From contig NZ_FNOZ01000004.1 of NCBI RefSeq assembly GCF_900107175.1, forward strand, positions 62,001 to 126,000: a stretch of 64,000 nt of DNA, written 5' to 3'. The stretch comes from Modestobacter sp. DSM 44400 (lineage in GTDB: Bacteria; Actinomycetota; Actinomycetes; Mycobacteriales; Geodermatophilaceae). This document shows positions 61,670-64,000 of this stretch, one piece after another; position 1 is the stretch's first letter; each line of letters opens with the position of its first letter. The notes below the pieces were generated by a model, which ran no database searches, had not been told where the DNA came from, and was given only the letters and a program-made list of their open reading frames with translations. A program made the position numbers and the translations under genes.

Positions 61670-64000
61670 CAAGCGTCATCGCGCAGCACGGTCGCCGGGT
61701 CGGCGCGGTCGGCGGCGCGTTGGGCGTACAGCGCGGCCAGCCCGGCCACCACGACCGCTCCGGCGACCGTCGCGGCCACCGCCGTCCACGGGACGTCGAG
61801 CAGCGGGGTGGGCGGGCGCAGCCGGTCGACGTCCAGCCGCCGGTTGACCACCGCCACCGCACCGGCCGCCAGCACCGCGCCGAGCACGAGGCCGGCGACG
61901 GCGACCCCGGCCAACTCGACGACCAGCGAGCGCAGGTGGGCCGCCCGGGACAGCCCCAGCCGGCGGGCCATCACGTACCCCGACACCCGGGTGCGGGACC
62001 GGGCCTCCAGGTACAGCAGCAGGCCGCCGATCGCGATCACACCGACGAAGACGGCCAGCGCGGACAGGTAGCCGAAGGTCCAGGTGATCCCCAGGAAGTT
62101 CGCGTTGGTCTGCACCTGGTCCGGTTGCAGCTCCCGGCTGTCCACGCCGCCGGCGGCGACGAGGGAGTCGATGGCCGGGCCGATCGACCCGTCGGTCCAG
62201 ACCTCGGCCATCCGGCCCGCGCCGGCCGACCGCGGCACGTCCGGGACGCGGTCGGCGGCCACCATCACCACCGGGTCGGCGGAGCGGCGACCCGGCAGCA
62301 CCCGGGCCTCGGCGACCACCTGGGCGGGCAGCGCCTGGCTGCCCAGCCACAGGTCGGGATCGCCGGCGGACAGTCCGGCGGCCACCACCGGCACCCGTCC
62401 GTCGACCTCGGGCCCGTCCAGCGCGGCGAGCAGTTCCGCCAGCGGCTGGTCGGCGAAGGAGTCGTCCCAGAAGGCGGTGCCGGCGAAGTCGTCGGGGTCC
62501 ACGGCGAGCACCTGGACGTCGGTGCGGTCGCCGCTGCCACCGTCCTGGGAGGGGGCCAGCGCGCTCCCGTCGTACCGGACGACGTAGGTGCCCACCGCGT
62601 CGATCGCGGCGGTCGACTGGAACCGGCTCACCGAGATGACCGCCCGGGTCGCGCCGATCTGCACCCCGACCTTGGCGTCCAGAGTCGTCTGCGAGCTGGC
62701 GGTCAGCGTGGCGGTGTAACCGAGCACGGCGACCGGCAGGGCGACCGCGACCAGCAGTGTCGCGGTTGCCAGCCGGGCCGCGGTCAGCCGGTTGACCGCG
62801 AGGAACACCGCCGGTGCCCGGCGGCCCGCCCAGCCGCGCAGCCGCGGCAGCAGGGCGGTGACCAGCCGGGCAAGCAGCACCGCGGCGCCGGCGATGCCCA
62901 GCAGCGGGAAGGCCACCAGCAGCCCGTTGACCTGGGCCACCCCGCCGGTGCTCACGATGGCGTCCCGGCCCTCCAACAGCGCCCAGCACCAGGCGGCGGC
63001 CGCGAGCAGGGCCAGCTCCCACGGCACCTGCGCCGGCCACCGCGGTGTCGCGCCCAGCGGACGCTCCGCGGTGCCGCGGGCCCGCAGCCCGGCGACCACG
63101 GAGGCAGCGCCCAGCCCGACGACGAACGCGGCGACACCGGCCCACACCGCCGCACTGGTGGCCGCCGGGTCGAGGTCGTCGGCCGGCCCGAGGCCGGCGA
63201 TCAGCAGCCGGGACGCCGCCCAGCCCAGCGCCGCGCCGGCCAGCGCGGGCAGCCCGAGCTCCAGGGCCGCCTTCCCGGCCAGCGGCACCGGGCCCACCCC
63301 GCGGGCGGCCAGCAGCCGGACCTCACTCGCCCGCCGGTCGGCCCAGAAGCTGCCGGCGGCCGCGACCAGGAGCAGCGCGAGCAGGGCACCGGCGACGGCC
63401 ACCGGGATGACCGGCCCACGCAGCCCGGACTCGATCAGCTGCGCGCGGTCGGCGGCGGTGGCGAGACGTTGGTTGGTGAGGCTGAACGTGCGTCCGTCGT
63501 CGGCCAGCGCGAAGGCCCGCTGCTGGGCACGCTCCTGCTCGGCCCGCACCGCCCGGGCGTCGGTGAGGGAGAGACGGTCGGCGTCCAGTGGCACCTGGGC
63601 GATCTGCTCGACCACGGTGTAGCCGGCGGCCAGTCGGTGGAAGGTCGCCGGGTCGGGCACGATCCCCAGTGCCGGTGGAGGCGTGTTGGAGCTCGTGTCG
63701 TTGGCGTAGAGCAGTCGGTAGTCGCACCAGTAGGCGCCCGGGTCCACGGTGAAGAGATCGGTGTAGAGGCCGACGACGTCCACCGGCCGGTCGGCCACGG
63801 TGATCGTGTCCCCGAGGGCGATGCCCGAGTTCTGCGCGTACCCGGCCGGCAACCAGATGCCCTCGCCGGGCTGCTGGTCGACGACCTGCACATGCTCGGT
63901 CGCGCCGGGCCGGGAGAACAGGCTCAGCTGGATCGACACCGGCTCTCCCGAGGGCGCGACCACGGTGGCGCCGTCCGGTCCGCGGTACCGCCCGACCAGC
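61669..64000 (-). CDS. FtsX-like ABC transporter permease (5' end beyond window)
   Basis: The frame is open past base 64000, so at least the N-terminal part, including the first MacB-like domain, is missing. Seen: an extracytoplasmic domain (SIQLSLFSRPGATEHVQVVDQQPGEGIWLPAGYAQNSGIALGDTITVA), then FtsX helices (VPVAVAGALLALLLVAAAGSFWADRR, LAARGVGPVPLAGKAALELGLPALAG, VNGLLVAFPLLGIAGAAVLLARLVTALLP, LATATLLVAVALPVAVLGY and FGYLSALAVFVGVIAIGGLLLYLEARSRTRVSGYVMARRLGLSRAAHLRSLVVELAGVAVAGLVLGA). Predicted lipoprotein- or drug-related ABC system; the ATPase gene lies outside the window. Confidence 0.88.
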   Translation of the reverse strand, partial: LVGRYRGPDGATVVAPSGEPVSIQLSLFSRPGATEHVQVVDQQPGEGIWLPAGYAQNSGIALGDTITVADRPVDVVGLYTDLFTVDPGAYWCDYRLLYANDTSSNTPPPALGIVPDPATFHRLAAGYTVVEQIAQVPLDADRLSLTDARAVRAEQERAQQRAFALADDGRTFSLTNQRLATAADRAQLIESGLRGPVIPVAVAGALLALLLVAAAGSFWADRRASEVRLLAARGVGPVPLAGKAALELGLPALAGAALGWAASRLLIAGLGPADDLDPAATSAAVWAGVAAFVVGLGAASVVAGLRARGTAERPLGATPRWPAQVPWELALLAAAAWCWALLEGRDAIVSTGGVAQVNGLLVAFPLLGIAGAAVLLARLVTALLPRLRGWAGRRAPAVFLAVNRLTAARLATATLLVAVALPVAVLGYTATLTASSQTTLDAKVGVQIGATRAVISVSRFQSTAAIDAVGTYVVRYDGSALAPSQDGGSGDRTDVQVLAVDPDDFAGTAFWDDSFADQPLAELLAALDGPEVDGRVPVVAAGLSAGDPDLWLGSQALPAQVVAEARVLPGRRSADPVVMVAADRVPDVPRSAGAGRMAEVWTDGSIGPAIDSLVAAGGVDSRELQPDQVQTNANFLGITWTFGYLSALAVFVGVIAIGGLLLYLEARSRTRVSGYVMARRLGLSRAAHLRSLVVELAGVAVAGLVLGAVLAAGAVAVVNRRLDVDRLRPPTPLLDVPWTAVAATVAGAVVVAGLAALYAQRAADRADPATVLRDDA

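Overview
The window is chromosomal DNA from a very GC-rich actinobacterium. Evidence: dense short-spaced genes with many GTG starts; actinobacterial families (DUF3263, LytR_C, DUF5313, DUF2530, DUF2771, DUF3027, XPB-type helicase with a partner protein, lone GroEL2, zinc-ribbon threonine synthase); and many apparently leaderless promoters, with a TANNNT-like hexamer 6-8 nt before the start codon. The overall flavour suggests Geodermatophilaceae or a close relative, but this is inference because no rRNA gene is present.

Left part (1-12.9 kb): 3' part of rlmB, an UgpC/MalK-type ABC ATPase, DUF445, an HtrA-like protease, a FetB-like permease, a frameshifted dehydrogenase, tRNA-Thr(TGT), an NTF2-flavin monooxygenase fusion, dodecin, a Rieske lipoprotein, a 125-bp tandem repeat, DUF5313, a CBS pair protein, RarD and DUF3263. 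At 12.9-20.7 kb: a LytR_C protein, a secreted hydrolase fused through one membrane helix to an ABC ATPase with its permease, a HAD phosphatase, and threonine synthase behind a SAM-I riboswitch.

Middle (20.9-44.9 kb): a frameshifted cold-shock gene; groEL with two CIRCE operators; housekeeping enzymes (VOC, DUF72, Gfo/Idh, M20, HD). Next comes a compact unit at 28.1-31.7 kb: a Crp/Fnr regulator facing a four-gene operon of AhpD-like protein, radical SAM enzyme, DoxX and a small membrane protein. This is the best candidate here for an undescribed system. It is followed by zwf, a DEAD/DEAH-like helicase with an operator-like palindrome, a polar amino acid ABC importer, an alpha/beta hydrolase, a frameshifted acetyltransferase, a Phd/PIN toxin-antitoxin pair, the XPB helicase, a frameshifted methyltransferase and a cyclopropane fatty acid synthase-like enzyme.

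Right part (45-64 kb): a conserved actinobacterial neighbourhood resembling the region around ercc3, cspB and a MarR gene of mycobacteria (from memory): helicase-associated protein, acyl-CoA synthetase, two DUF202 proteins, cold-shock protein, DUF2771, MFS, DUF3027, DUF2530, NCS2 purine permease, MarR-MFS pair, 2'-5' RNA ligase, aldo/keto reductase, thioesterase and a truncated FtsX-like permease. Convergent gene ends are usually separated by long perfect hairpins. A GC-rich repeat family occurs at 51.7, 59.7 and 61.6 kb, and a 20-bp palindrome core occurs at 0.8 and 17.4 kb. Four genes carry single small indels, which are either real pseudogenes or assembly errors.
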